Assembly (NCBI RefSeq): GCF_902706225.1
Contig: NZ_CACSKB010000014.1
Location: 1 to 64,000 of the forward strand
Length of the DNA stretch: 64,000 nucleotides
Source of the DNA: Microbacterium sp. 18062
GTDB taxonomy: Bacteria > Actinomycetota > Actinomycetes > Actinomycetales > Microbacteriaceae
Direction of reading: 5' to 3'
Positions within the stretch are counted from its first letter, which is position 1; each line of letters starts with the position of its first letter. A program made the translations under genes and the position numbers. Below the pieces are notes generated by a model, which saw only the letters and a list, made by a program, of their open reading frames with translations, was not told the origin of the DNA and ran no database searches. Positions 42,007 through 50,412 of the stretch are shown piece after piece.

Positions 42007-42957
42007 TCAGCGCATCTTGCCGAACGTGGCGTCGATGTCGGCCATCTCCATCGCGGCGGTCGCCTCGATGAGCTCTCGGAGCTCGCTGTCGGCCCCGGGC
42101 GAGAACTCCTCGAGCCGCTCGGGCGAGATCGTGATCGGCACGCCCTCGGGCGCCTGCTCGCTCGCGTCGAGCTCGGTGCCGTCGTTCGAGGGCGACAGTC
42201 CCTGGAAGATCTTCCCCGCCTCGGACTGCGCCGTGAGGTCGAAGGAGTACTGCTTGCTCTGCAGCCCCCGGTCCAGGAGAGCCTTGACCTCGGGGAACGC
42301 CTCGGCGTTCGTCTTCGGGATCGGCAGCGACGTGCGCCAGTCGATCCCGAGGGTCTCGAGCGCCTTCGCATAGGCGTTCTCGTGCGCCTGGTCCCGGACG
42401 ATCAGGTACGAGATCGTGCTGCGCGCGGTCTTGTTGTCGGTCATCTCGTAGAGCCGGCATTTCTGCAGTCGCCCGGTGGACTCGAGCATGAGGTTGTAAA
42501 GCAGGTCGAGCACGAGGTTGCCCGAGTTGTAGACGTAGCTGCCGCTCCAGGGGTTGCCCACCGCGTCCACCGGCAGGGCGCCCTGCGCGCCGACGAGGTA
42601 GTGGTGGATGTTGCCCGCCGAGAGCGCGATCTTCAGGGGCACGGCGCCGCCCGCGCCGGGGGCGTCCACCGGATCGGTGGCCTCGCCCCGATAGCGGGGA
42701 GAACCGTCGAGGAGTCGGGAGATCGTGGTGCCGATGAGCTCGACGTGGCTGATCTCCTCGGTGCCGATGCCCTGGATGAGGTCCTTGTAGGGCTTGCCCG
42801 CGGGACCGCGGAAGTTGATGCTCTGGAACAGGTACTGCATCATCGTGCGCATCTCGCCGAACTGGCCGCCGAGCCCTTCCTGCAGCGCGCCTGCCGCGGC
42901 CGGATCGGGCTCGTCCTGAGCGATCTCGTTGATGAACTCCTGCAGATGGAAATACAT
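42007..42957 (-). CDS. Manganese catalase
   Basis: A 316-residue di-manganese catalase that dismutates hydrogen peroxide. Glu35 in LGGQFGEMRTMMQYLFQ and the GTEEISHVEL segment (Glu67/68 and His71) are Mn ligands, and RDQAHENAYAKALE gives the late His. GNIHHYLVGAQGALPVD is also typical. GGAGG five bases before the ATG sets the start. Its presence near mntP suggests a manganese-related neighbourhood. Confidence 0.9.
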   Translation of the reverse strand: MYFHLQEFINEIAQDEPDPAAAGALQEGLGGQFGEMRTMMQYLFQSINFRGPAGKPYKDLIQGIGTEEISHVELIGTTISRLLDGSPRYRGEATDPVDAPGAGGAVPLKIALSAGNIHHYLVGAQGALPVDAVGNPWSGSYVYNSGNLVLDLLYNLMLESTGRLQKCRLYEMTDNKTARSTISYLIVRDQAHENAYAKALETLGIDWRTSLPIPKTNAEAFPEVKALLDRGLQSKQYSFDLTAQSEAGKIFQGLSPSNDGTELDASEQAPEGVPITISPERLEEFSPGADSELRELIEATAAMEMADIDATFGKMR

Positions 42958-43133
42958 GGCTGCCTCCGGGGCTGAGGGATGGGGTGCCCACAGCATCCGC
43001 CCGCCGACGCGCTCCGAGGGGCTCTCGACCGGACCTCTCCCGAGGTCTAGACTCATGCGCCCGCGTCCGGCTCGATCGCCATATCCGCAGATCGGCCTCG
43101 AGGCAACCGCGCGCGGTGACGGCGAACGGTTTG

Positions 43134-43139
43134 TAGCGT
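43134..43139 (+). promoter_or_regulatory. -10 box TAGCGT before the SRPBCC gene
   Basis: TAGCGT would give a leader of about 36 bases. The gap 42958-43182 otherwise holds a TCTAGA palindrome near 43046 that may serve as a -10 for the divergent catalase gene. Confidence 0.35.
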
Positions 43140-43182
43140 TCTGAGGGACGGTCGTCCCCGGCCGCCGGAGAGTCGAGGCCCC

Positions 43183-43671
43183 ATGTCCCGCAACGTCCGC
43201 CTGGTGCGATGCTCGCCCGACGACGTCTTCCGCGTGCTCGGCAACGGCTGGCTCTTTCCGAGCTGGGTCGTCGGCGCGTCCCGGATGCGGGACGTCGGCG
43301 ACGACTGGCCCGCGGTGGGGTCGCGTCTGCACCACTCGTTCGGCGTGTGGCCCGTGCTGATCGACGACGCGACGGAGGTGCTCGAGATCGACCCGCCCCA
43401 TCGCATCGTCCTGCGCGCGAAGGGCTGGCCGCTGGGCGAGGCGAAGGTCGTGATCGACGTGAAGCCGCACGGGTCGGGGGCACTGGTCCGCATGCAGGAG
43501 GAGGCGGTCGCCGGGCCCGGCAGCCTCATCCCCGCTCCGGCGCTCGACCTTCCGCTGCACTGGCGGAACAACGAGACCCTGCATCGGCTGGCTTATCTGG
43601 CCGAGGGGATGTCGGCTCGACCGGTCGAGCACACCTCGATCGGTCGGGAACGCGAGGACCGGGTCCCGTGA
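43183..43671 (+). CDS. SRPBCC (START-like) family protein
   Basis: A 162-residue polyketide-cyclase/SRPBCC-fold protein. RNVRLVRCSPDDVFRVLGNG opens the fold, FPSWVVGASRMRDV and SRLHHSFGVWPVLIDD follow, and VLRAKGWPLGEAKVVIDV is the central beta sheet. Such proteins bind hydrophobic ligands. Its stop overlaps the GTG of the FAD oxidoreductase (GTGA), so it may assist that enzyme, for instance by presenting a lipid or isoprenoid. No ligand is known. Confidence 0.8.
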   Translation: MSRNVRLVRCSPDDVFRVLGNGWLFPSWVVGASRMRDVGDDWPAVGSRLHHSFGVWPVLIDDATEVLEIDPPHRIVLRAKGWPLGEAKVVIDVKPHGSGALVRMQEEAVAGPGSLIPAPALDLPLHWRNNETLHRLAYLAEGMSARPVEHTSIGREREDRVP

Positions 43672-45122
43672 GCGACCGCGTGGACGCGGTCGTCGTCGGA
43701 AGCGGCCCGAACGGGCTCGCCGCCGCCGTCACCCTCGCGCGTGCGGGGCTGCAGGTGCGGGTCTACGAACGCGCCGACGGCATCGGCGGGGGAGCGTCGA
43801 CGCGCGAGCTCACCCTGCCGGGATTCCGGCACGACGTGTGCTCGGCCGTCCATCCGCTCGCGTTCGAGTCCCGGTTCTTCCGCGAGTTCGGACTCGCCTC
43901 GCGGGTGCGCTTCGCCGTCCCCGAGATCTCGTACGCGCACCCGCTCGACGGCGGGCGGGCGGGCATCGCCTACCGCGATCTCGACCGCACGCGCGAGGGA
44001 CTCGGCGGCGACGGCGTCGCCTATGCGCGACTCATGGCGCCGTTGGTCGAGCGTGCGTCGGCGGTGGCCTCCTTCACAGGCGGGTCGCTGCTGCGGCTGC
44101 CGGCCGATCCGCTGACGGCGTCGCTGTTCGGCGCGCGTGCGATCGAGCAGGGCAGCGCCGCGTGGAACCTCCGCTTCCGCCAGGACGCGGCGCCCGCGAT
44201 GATCACCGGCGTATCGGCCCACAGCATCCTGCCCCAGCCGAGCCTCGCGGCCGCAGGCGCCGGGCTCGCGCTCGCCGCCTACGGGCATGCCCGGGGCTGG
44301 CCCCTTCCGATCGGCGGCAGCCAGGCGATCGCGGACGCCATGGCCGACGACCTCCGCGCGCACGGTGGCAAGATCGTGACCGGTCACGAGGTCGTCTCCC
44401 TCGCCGAGCTCCCGGCGGCCCGGGTCGTGCTCCTCGACGTCACCCCGGCGGCGCTGATCCGGATCGCCGGCGACGCGGTGCCCGCGGCGTATCGCCGGGC
44501 GCTGGCGCGGTTCCGGTACGGCGACGGGGTCGCGAAGGTCGATTTCGCGCTGTCGGATCCCGTGCCGTGGGCCAACCCCGCCGTGCGCGAGGCCGGGACG
44601 GTGCACCTCGGCGGCACGCGCGCGGAGATCGCCGCATCCGAGAACGCGGTGGGAGCGGGCCGTCTGAGCGAGAATCCCTACGTGCTCGCCGCGCAGCCGT
44701 CGCTGTTCGATGCCGCCCGTGCGCCCGCGGGCGAGCACACGCTGTGGGCCTACACGCACGTGCCGGCGGGCTCGCCCGCGGATCGCGAGGAGGCGATCGT
44801 GCGGCAGATCGAGCGGTTCGCGCCCGGCTTTCGCGACACGATCCTCGCCTCGCGCTCGCGCAGCGCGGTCGAGGTGGCTCGGGACAACCCGAACTATCCG
44901 GGAGGGGACATCTCGGCCGGGGCGCCCACGATGGCCCAGCTGCTGCGCCGGCCGACCCTCGGCCCGGACCCGTGGCGCACCCCGATCCCGGGCGTCTACC
45001 TGTGCTCGGCATCGACGAGTCCCGGACCCGGTGTGCACGGGCTCGGCGGATGGTGGGCGGCGCTGAGCGCCCTGCGGCACGAGTTCGGCACCCGTGCGCT
45101 TCCCGACCTCTCGCCGCGCTGA
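43668..45122 (+). CDS. Phytoene-desaturase-like NAD(P)/FAD-dependent oxidoreductase
   Basis: A 484-residue flavoprotein. The dinucleotide motif VVVGSGPNGLAAAVTLARAG is at residues 8-27 and YERADGIGGGAST follows; the C-terminal SASTSPGPGVHGLGGWWAAL is the second FAD-binding segment. This resembles the CrtI/RetSat group, but no other carotenoid gene is nearby, so the substrate is uncertain. GTG start within the SRPBCC stop. Confidence 0.85.
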   Translation: MSDRVDAVVVGSGPNGLAAAVTLARAGLQVRVYERADGIGGGASTRELTLPGFRHDVCSAVHPLAFESRFFREFGLASRVRFAVPEISYAHPLDGGRAGIAYRDLDRTREGLGGDGVAYARLMAPLVERASAVASFTGGSLLRLPADPLTASLFGARAIEQGSAAWNLRFRQDAAPAMITGVSAHSILPQPSLAAAGAGLALAAYGHARGWPLPIGGSQAIADAMADDLRAHGGKIVTGHEVVSLAELPAARVVLLDVTPAALIRIAGDAVPAAYRRALARFRYGDGVAKVDFALSDPVPWANPAVREAGTVHLGGTRAEIAASENAVGAGRLSENPYVLAAQPSLFDAARAPAGEHTLWAYTHVPAGSPADREEAIVRQIERFAPGFRDTILASRSRSAVEVARDNPNYPGGDISAGAPTMAQLLRRPTLGPDPWRTPIPGVYLCSASTSPGPGVHGLGGWWAALSALRHEFGTRALPDLSPR

Positions 45123-45157
45123 CCGGGGCGCGGGCTCCGGGCGGGCGCGGCTCGCGC

Positions 45158-45718
45158 TCAGACGAGGAGATGCTCGAGGAGGATCTTCGTGCCGATGCCG
45201 ATGAGTACGAGACCGCCGGCGATCTCGGCGATCTTCTCGAACCGGCGGCCGACGCGGTGTCCGATGAGGACGCCCGCGTAGGTGAGCACCGCGGTGATGA
45301 CCCCGATCACGATGACCGCCAGCACGATGTCGACGTGCAGGAACGCGAAGCTCAGGCCCACAGCGAGGGCGTCGATGCTCGTCGCGACGGCGAGCGCGAG
45401 AAGCTCCCGGACGGAGATGCGGCCGGCGGGGCGGTCGTCGTGGTCTCCGCGGAAGGCCTCCCACAGCATCTTCCCGCCGATGAGGGCGAGCAGGCCGAAC
45501 GCGACCCAGTGGTCCACGGGGGCGATGAACTCGTTCAGCTGTGCGCCGACGATCCAGCCGATGAGCGGCATGAGTGCCTGGAACAGGCCGAACGTGAGGG
45601 CGATGAGCAGGGCGTCGCGCTGGACGTGCCGCCGCAGGCGCACTCCCTGCGCGAGCGAGACGGCGAATGCGTCGGCGGAGACGCCGACGGCCACGACGAA
45701 CAGGTTGAACAACGACAC
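45158..45718 (-). CDS. mntP: Manganese efflux pump MntP
   Basis: A 186-residue, six-helix exporter. The repeated motifs VGVSADAFAVSLAQGV and ATSIDALAVGLSFAFL contain the membrane Asp residues needed for Mn2+ transport. LFQALMPLIGW and GGLVLIGIGTKIL complete it. AGGAAGG eight bases upstream supports the GTG at 45718. No yybP-ykoY riboswitch is evident in its leader; a short palindrome (45812-45829) lies upstream. Confidence 0.92.
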   Translation of the reverse strand: MSLFNLFVVAVGVSADAFAVSLAQGVRLRRHVQRDALLIALTFGLFQALMPLIGWIVGAQLNEFIAPVDHWVAFGLLALIGGKMLWEAFRGDHDDRPAGRISVRELLALAVATSIDALAVGLSFAFLHVDIVLAVIVIGVITAVLTYAGVLIGHRVGRRFEKIAEIAGGLVLIGIGTKILLEHLLV

Positions 45719-45811
45719 GAAAGGCGCCTTCCTGCCGGCGGCGTCCGGAGACCCCGACCCGGCGATGGGTGTCGAGAGTCTCGTTCACCCGGGAATCCGG
45801 GCGGCGCACCG

Positions 45812-45829
45812 GGTGAGGTCAGTCTCACC
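45812..45829 (-). promoter_or_regulatory. GGTGAG-N6-CTCACC palindrome upstream of mntP
   Basis: GGTGAG (45812-45817) and CTCACC (45824-45829) flank six bases, about 95 bases from the mntP start. A candidate operator; the rest of 45719-45960 shows only GC-rich stems. Confidence 0.35.
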
Positions 45830-45960
45830 AGCATGTCGACGCGCTCTGCGGGAACTACTCCCTCTCGTCGCGTCATCCTCACAGAATCGGCGTCGTCGCG
45901 CTGTTCGGCGGCCCGAAACGCGACGGCCCGGGACGCGGGCGACTCCGGAACCGCGGTGGC

Positions 45961-46731
45961 TCAGGACGCGGGTGCGAAGGACGCGAGGGCGCGGGCGACC
46001 CGCTCGGCGAGGTAGGCGTGCCCCGCGGTGGTGGGGTGGTCGCGCCCGATCTCGCCGCTGTCGATGATCCAGCCGTAGTCCTCGGCCGTGATCCACTCCT
46101 CGAGGATCGGCGAGACGTACGGCCATCCGCGAGCGCCCGCGAGGGCCGCGAGCGTCCGATCGATCTGCGCGGTCGCGCTCTCGACGGGCAGGACCTGCGG
46201 GGCGGGACCCAGGACGAGGACACGGGCGTCGGGGTAGCGGGCGGCGAGGTCGTCCCACGCGGCGGTGACGGCATCCGCGTATCCGTCGAGCGCGCTCCTG
46301 CGGTCGTTGATCGAGCCCTGCACGATGATGAGGTCGGGGTCCAGGGTCGGGTCGAGCCGGGCGATGCGCTCGCCGAACGTGCCGATGCCCTCGGCTCCCG
46401 GCACGAGGTAGCCGCTGCCGCGCACGCCCTCGACGACGGTCTCGCCATCGAGGAGTCCCGCCAGCACATAGGCGTATCCCTCGGTGGGCAGGGTCGCCGC
46501 GGACCCGTAGGTCCACGAGTCGCCGAAGACCAGGACGCGGGGATGCTCCGGCAGCTCGATCGGCGCGATCGCGGCGGCGTCGGCGGGCCCCGCCTCGGCC
46601 TGCGCGACGACCGCCTCGCCGGGACCCCAGGGGCGCCAGAGCGCGAGCGCGCAGACCACCGCGATCGCCGCCGCGACCGCCGAGATCGCGGCCAGCGAAC
46701 GGCGCGCGCGGGGGCGGGACGATCGAGTCAT
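45961..46731 (-). CDS. SGNH/GDSL hydrolase, membrane-anchored or secreted
   Basis: A 256-residue esterase/lipase-like hydrolase. An N-terminal hydrophobic helix (about 12-32, SLAAISAVAAAIAVVCALAL) could be a signal anchor. The catalytic blocks are VFGDSWTYGSA (Ser), VQGSINDRRSA (Asn) and DHPTTAGHAYLA (Asp-x-x-His). It probably acts outside the membrane on an ester. Substrate unknown. The promoter is leaderless-type (TACGCT). Confidence 0.85.
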   Translation of the reverse strand: MTRSSRPRARRSLAAISAVAAAIAVVCALALWRPWGPGEAVVAQAEAGPADAAAIAPIELPEHPRVLVFGDSWTYGSAATLPTEGYAYVLAGLLDGETVVEGVRGSGYLVPGAEGIGTFGERIARLDPTLDPDLIIVQGSINDRRSALDGYADAVTAAWDDLAARYPDARVLVLGPAPQVLPVESATAQIDRTLAALAGARGWPYVSPILEEWITAEDYGWIIDSGEIGRDHPTTAGHAYLAERVARALASFAPAS

Positions 46732-46737
46732 GCGATG

Positions 46738-46743
46738 AGCGTA
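46738..46743 (-). promoter_or_regulatory. -10 box TACGCT, leaderless start at 46731
   Basis: On the minus strand TACGCT is six bases before the ATG of the SGNH hydrolase. Confidence 0.55.
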
Positions 46744-46821
46744 TGACGAGTTCGACGGGGCCGGATCCACCGGCGTCACGAGAGGTCTCCGCGGAGTCCG
46801 GCGACATGCGAGGATTGCTCG

Positions 46822-47628
46822 GTGCAGCGCGTCGTGACCGCAGAGATGGACCTCGATCTCGAGTCGTGCGTCGACCTCGTCTTCCAGATCACCGCGGCCC
46901 AGACGATGCCCGTCTCGACCGAGCAGCTGACCTTCCGTCAGGGCGACCGGATCTACACGGCGACCGAGATCGTCGACCAGTCCGGCAGCCGCCTGCACCG
47001 GCTGACGGCCGAGGCCGGGCTGCTCGAGGTACGCTACGAGGCGACCGTCTCGGGTCGCGCGACGCACGCGCACACGAGCGACCTCGAGGCGATCACGTAT
47101 CTGCGACCGAGCCGGTACTGCCAGTCCGACGAGGTGTTCTCGCAGGCGCGACGCCAGTTCCGGGGCGTCGAGGGCCACGACCTCGTCGACGCGGTGTCGT
47201 CGTTCGTCGCCGCGAGCGTCACCTACACGCCCGGGCTCAGCCTCGGCACCGACAGCGCCGTGACGACCCTCATGACCGGGCAGGGCGTCTGCCGCGACTA
47301 CGCGCACCTCGTCATCGCGCTGCTGCGCGCCATGGACGTGCCGGCGCGCTACGCCGCCTGTTTCGCGCCCGGGCTCGATCCGATGGACTTCCACGCCGTC
47401 GCCGAGGCGTACCTCGACGGGGCCTGGTACGTCGTCGACGCCACCCGTCTCGCGCCGCGCTCGTCGCTCGTGCGCATCGCCACGGGGCGCGACGCCGCCG
47501 ACTGCGCCTTCCTCAGCTACCACGGCGGACACGTCGGACTCGAGCGCCTGCGCGTGGACGCCTGGTATGCGGGCGCGGGTGCCGCATCCGTCGTCGACGA
47601 CCACCTCGCCCCCGTCCAGCTCGCGTAG
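46822..47628 (+). CDS. Transglutaminase-like (papain-fold) family protein
   Basis: A 268-residue protein. An N-terminal beta domain (about 1-120, including the bacterial transglutaminase N region) precedes the papain-like core. The catalytic Cys is in TGQGVCRDYAHL, the His in DFHAVAEAYL and the Asp in YVVDATRLAP. Such proteins are cysteine proteases or amidases of unknown target. GTG start; GAGGAT lies six bases before it and may be a weak -10 box. Confidence 0.85.
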   Translation: MQRVVTAEMDLDLESCVDLVFQITAAQTMPVSTEQLTFRQGDRIYTATEIVDQSGSRLHRLTAEAGLLEVRYEATVSGRATHAHTSDLEAITYLRPSRYCQSDEVFSQARRQFRGVEGHDLVDAVSSFVAASVTYTPGLSLGTDSAVTTLMTGQGVCRDYAHLVIALLRAMDVPARYAACFAPGLDPMDFHAVAEAYLDGAWYVVDATRLAPRSSLVRIATGRDAADCAFLSYHGGHVGLERLRVDAWYAGAGAASVVDDHLAPVQLA

Positions 47629-47653
47629 CCGGCCTCACCGCATCCGGCAGAAA

Positions 47654-47726
47654 CCGCGAGACTGCAGCCGGGCGTCGAGACCGCGGGGTTGTCCCGCTGT
47701 CTCGGCGCGCCACTGCAGTCTCGCGG
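47654..47726. repeat. CGCGAGACTGCAG nested palindrome, copy B
   Basis: Outer arms CCGCGAGACTGCAG and CTGCAGTCTCGCGG are perfect complements, with an inner GTCGAGAC / GTCTCGGC pair. The layout equals copy A at 25970-26042, 21.7 kb away. Located between the transglutaminase gene and argS. Confidence 0.88.
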
Positions 47727-47763
47727 TCCAGGGCGACGGGCGGGCCACGCGCCCGCGCGATCG

Positions 47764-47769
47764 TAGGAT
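47764..47769 (+). promoter_or_regulatory. -10 box TAGGAT of argS
   Basis: TAGGAT, ten bases, then the argS ATG; the transcript would have almost no leader. Confidence 0.45.
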
Positions 47770-47779
47770 GGAGGACGCC

Positions 47780-49447
47780 ATGGATCCCGAACAGCTCTCC
47801 GCCGCCCTCCTCGCCGTCGTCGCCCCGCTCGCCGAGGCGCGACGCCCCGGCGCCGCGGTCGACCTGTCGGTCACCGACGTCGTGCTCGACCGCCCGAAGA
47901 ACCGCGAGCACGGCGACTGGGCGTCGAACATCGCGCTGAAGCTCGCCAAGAGGCTCGGCGCGAGCCCGCGCGACCTCGCGGCCGAGATCGCCGGCCCCCT
48001 CGCCGAGGTCGACGGCATCGCTGCCGTCGAGGTGGCGGGCCCCGGGTTCATCAACATCCGTCTGGACGCGGCCGCCGCCGGCGCGTTGGCGAAGGTCATC
48101 GTCGAGGCGGGCGCCGCCTTCGGCCACAACACCTCGCAGCGCGGCAACTCGATCAACCTCGAGTTCGTGAGCGCCAACCCCACCGGGCCGCTGCACATCG
48201 GGCACACCCGCTGGGCCGCGCTCGGCGACGCGATCGCCCGGCTGCTGCTCGCCTCGGGGGCGGACCTCGTGCGCGAGTTCTACATCAACGACGCCGGCGC
48301 CCAGATGCACCGCTTCGGCCGGTCGGTGCTCGCCGCGGTCGAGGGCGTGCCCGGCCCCGAGGACGGCTACGCGGGGGCGTACATCCAGGAGCTCGCCGCA
48401 CGGGTGCGCGCGGAGCGCCCCGACCTCGACGAGCTCGTCGGCGACGAGAAGCTGCACGAGGTGGGTGAGCTCGCCTACCGGCTGCAGCTCGGCGAGATCC
48501 AGGCCTCGCTCGAGCAGTTCAACGTGCACTTCGACGAGTGGTTCTCCGAGCGCGTGCTGCACGCGCCCGGCGCGGACGGCGCTCCGAGCCTCGTCGACGA
48601 GGCCGTCGACCGTCTGCGCGCGCAGGGGCACGTCTTCGACCAGGACGACGCCGTGTGGGTGCGCACGACCGACTTCGGCGACGACAAGGATCGCGTCATC
48701 CGCCGCTCGAACGGCGAGTACACCTACTTCGCGGCGGATGCGGCCTACTACCTGAACAAGGGCGATCGCGGCTACCGGCACAAGATCTACCTGCTGGGCG
48801 CCGACCACCACGGCTACGTGCATCGCCTCAAGGCGCTCGCCGGTGCGGCCGGAGACGATCCCGAGAAGGACATCGAGGTGCTCATCGGGCAGCTGGTGTC
48901 GGTCAACGGCGCGCGGCTGAGCAAGCGGGCGGGCAACATCATCGAGCTCGACGATCTGCGGACGTGGCTCGGCACCGACGCGCTCCGGTACTCGCTGGCG
49001 CGATACCCCGCCGACTCGCCGCTGACCCTCGATCCCGAGATCCTGCGCAAGCGCACGAACGACAACCCGGTGTTCTACGTGCAGTACGCCCACGCGCGCA
49101 CGCACAACGTCGGCCGGAACGCCGCGACATCCGGCATCGACCGCAGCGCCTTCGCCCCCGCGCTGCTGACCCACGAGACCGAGTCGGCGCTGCTCGGGGC
49201 CCTCCAGGAGTTCCCGCGTCTGGTGGCGTTCGCCGCCGACGTGCGTGAGCCCCATCGCATCGCCCGCTACCTCGAGGAGCTCGCCGGCCTCTACCACCGC
49301 TGGTACGACAACTGCCGCGTGATCCCGCTCGGCGACGAGACCCCGACGGACCTGCACCGTACACGCCTGTGGCTCAACGACGCCACCGGACAGGTGCTGC
49401 GCAACGGTCTCGACCTCTTGGGCGTGAGCGCCCCGGAACGGATGTGA
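47780..49447 (+). CDS. argS: Arginyl-tRNA synthetase
   Basis: A 555-residue class I aminoacyl-tRNA synthetase. The HIGH-type motif is ANPTGPLHIGHTRWAALG, YINDAGAQMHRFG follows, the KMSKS equivalent is NGARLSKRAGN, and the C-terminal anticodon-binding DALRP domain contains FYVQYAHARTHNV. The N-terminal additional domain (about 1-95) is intact. It charges tRNA-Arg, including the tRNA at 29240. It starts the argS-lmeA-lysA-hom-thrC-thrB block. Confidence 0.95.
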   Translation: MDPEQLSAALLAVVAPLAEARRPGAAVDLSVTDVVLDRPKNREHGDWASNIALKLAKRLGASPRDLAAEIAGPLAEVDGIAAVEVAGPGFINIRLDAAAAGALAKVIVEAGAAFGHNTSQRGNSINLEFVSANPTGPLHIGHTRWAALGDAIARLLLASGADLVREFYINDAGAQMHRFGRSVLAAVEGVPGPEDGYAGAYIQELAARVRAERPDLDELVGDEKLHEVGELAYRLQLGEIQASLEQFNVHFDEWFSERVLHAPGADGAPSLVDEAVDRLRAQGHVFDQDDAVWVRTTDFGDDKDRVIRRSNGEYTYFAADAAYYLNKGDRGYRHKIYLLGADHHGYVHRLKALAGAAGDDPEKDIEVLIGQLVSVNGARLSKRAGNIIELDDLRTWLGTDALRYSLARYPADSPLTLDPEILRKRTNDNPVFYVQYAHARTHNVGRNAATSGIDRSAFAPALLTHETESALLGALQEFPRLVAFAADVREPHRIARYLEELAGLYHRWYDNCRVIPLGDETPTDLHRTRLWLNDATGQVLRNGLDLLGVSAPERM

Positions 49448-49454
49448 GCATGCG

Positions 49455-50273
49455 ATGAGCGGCGACACCCAGCCGACGGTGCCCTTTCCCGACGAGTGGC
49501 GGGAGCAGGGCGCCGCACCGCGCCGGCATCGGCGCTGGCCGTGGCTGGTCGCGGTGCTCGTCGTACTGGCGCTCGCGGTCGCCGCCTGGTTCGCGGGGGA
49601 GTGGATCGCACGCGACCTCGTCACCAAGGCCGTGCGTCAGCAGATCGTGGCTCGGCTGGACCTTCCGGTCGATCAGCGGATCGACGTGGACATCCCGGGA
49701 TCGATCCTCCTGCAGCTGGCCGGTGGCACGGTCCACGACGTCCATCTCGTCTCGGACGACGTGACGGTCGGTCAGGTCACTGGCGACGTCGAGGTCGATC
49801 TGCACGAGCTGGCGCTCTGGAACGGACCGACGATGGCCGACGGCACCGCCACGGTCTCGCTCGACGCCGAGCAGCTGCGCGCGCTCCTCGCCGGCGTCGA
49901 CGGGTTCCCCGCCGAGACGGTCGGCCTCGCCGCGCCGAACGTGACCGCCTCGACCGAGCTGACCTTCTTCGGCGCCTCGTTCCCTCTCGGCATCGCCCTC
50001 ACCCCGACGGCGGCCGACGGCGCGCTGCTGCTGACTCCGGCCGCGCTGCAGCTCGCCGGCGCCGACATCACCGCAGACGACCTGCGCGCGCGCTTCGGCG
50101 GGCTCGTCGACCCGCTGCTGCAGAGCTGGCCCGTCTGCGTCGCCCAGTACCTCCCCGTGGGCGTGCCGCTCACCGGCGTCGAGGTGACCGGCGACCGGCT
50201 CATCGCCGACTTCGCCGTGCGCGGGACGCTCCTGACGGATGCGGCGGAGCGCGCCAAGGGCTCCTGCGGCTGA
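49455..50273 (+). CDS. LmeA-family (DUF2993) membrane-anchored phospholipid-binding protein
   Basis: A 272-residue protein. An Arg-rich cytoplasmic start is followed by one transmembrane helix (about 28-47, WLVAVLVVLALAVAAWFAG). The extracytoplasmic DUF2993 domain runs to the end, with RIDVDIPGSILLQLAGGTV and ADITADDLRARFGGLV. In mycobacteria LmeA binds phospholipids and affects lipomannan maturation. It starts seven bases after argS. The final lipid target here is inferred. Confidence 0.8.
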   Translation: MSGDTQPTVPFPDEWREQGAAPRRHRRWPWLVAVLVVLALAVAAWFAGEWIARDLVTKAVRQQIVARLDLPVDQRIDVDIPGSILLQLAGGTVHDVHLVSDDVTVGQVTGDVEVDLHELALWNGPTMADGTATVSLDAEQLRALLAGVDGFPAETVGLAAPNVTASTELTFFGASFPLGIALTPTAADGALLLTPAALQLAGADITADDLRARFGGLVDPLLQSWPVCVAQYLPVGVPLTGVEVTGDRLIADFAVRGTLLTDAAERAKGSCG

Positions 50274-50317
50274 CGCCCGCCCCGCAGCGCATGGCGAGCG
50301 CGGCATGGAGGGTGCCC

Positions 50318-50323
50318 TAGACT
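50318..50323 (+). promoter_or_regulatory. -10 box TAGACT in the lysA leader region
   Basis: TAGACT would start a leader of about 83 bases ahead of the lysA GTG. A stem-loop with arms GCGTGTCGTG / GCACGACGC (about 50340-50372) lies inside it. Confidence 0.35.
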
Positions 50324-50412
50324 CGAGTCACTCGCGACGGCGTGTCGTGGGGGCACGACGCTGTCGGACCCGATCACGTCGCCCAGCAGCCACCACCGAT
50401 TGGGTTACCTCT

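Noticed and set aside
45719..45960. yybP-ykoY manganese riboswitch upstream of mntP
   Set aside because: The conserved GGGGAGUA-type and pairing blocks of that riboswitch could not be found, only generic GC-rich stems.
47513..49627. Long minus-strand frame opposite argS
   Set aside because: It is antisense to a complete argS gene and has no recognisable domain; typical GC-driven shadow.
50274..50412. Lysine riboswitch upstream of lysA
   Set aside because: The leader is about 80-140 bases, too short for the lysine riboswitch, and lacks its conserved blocks; only a single stem-loop is seen.
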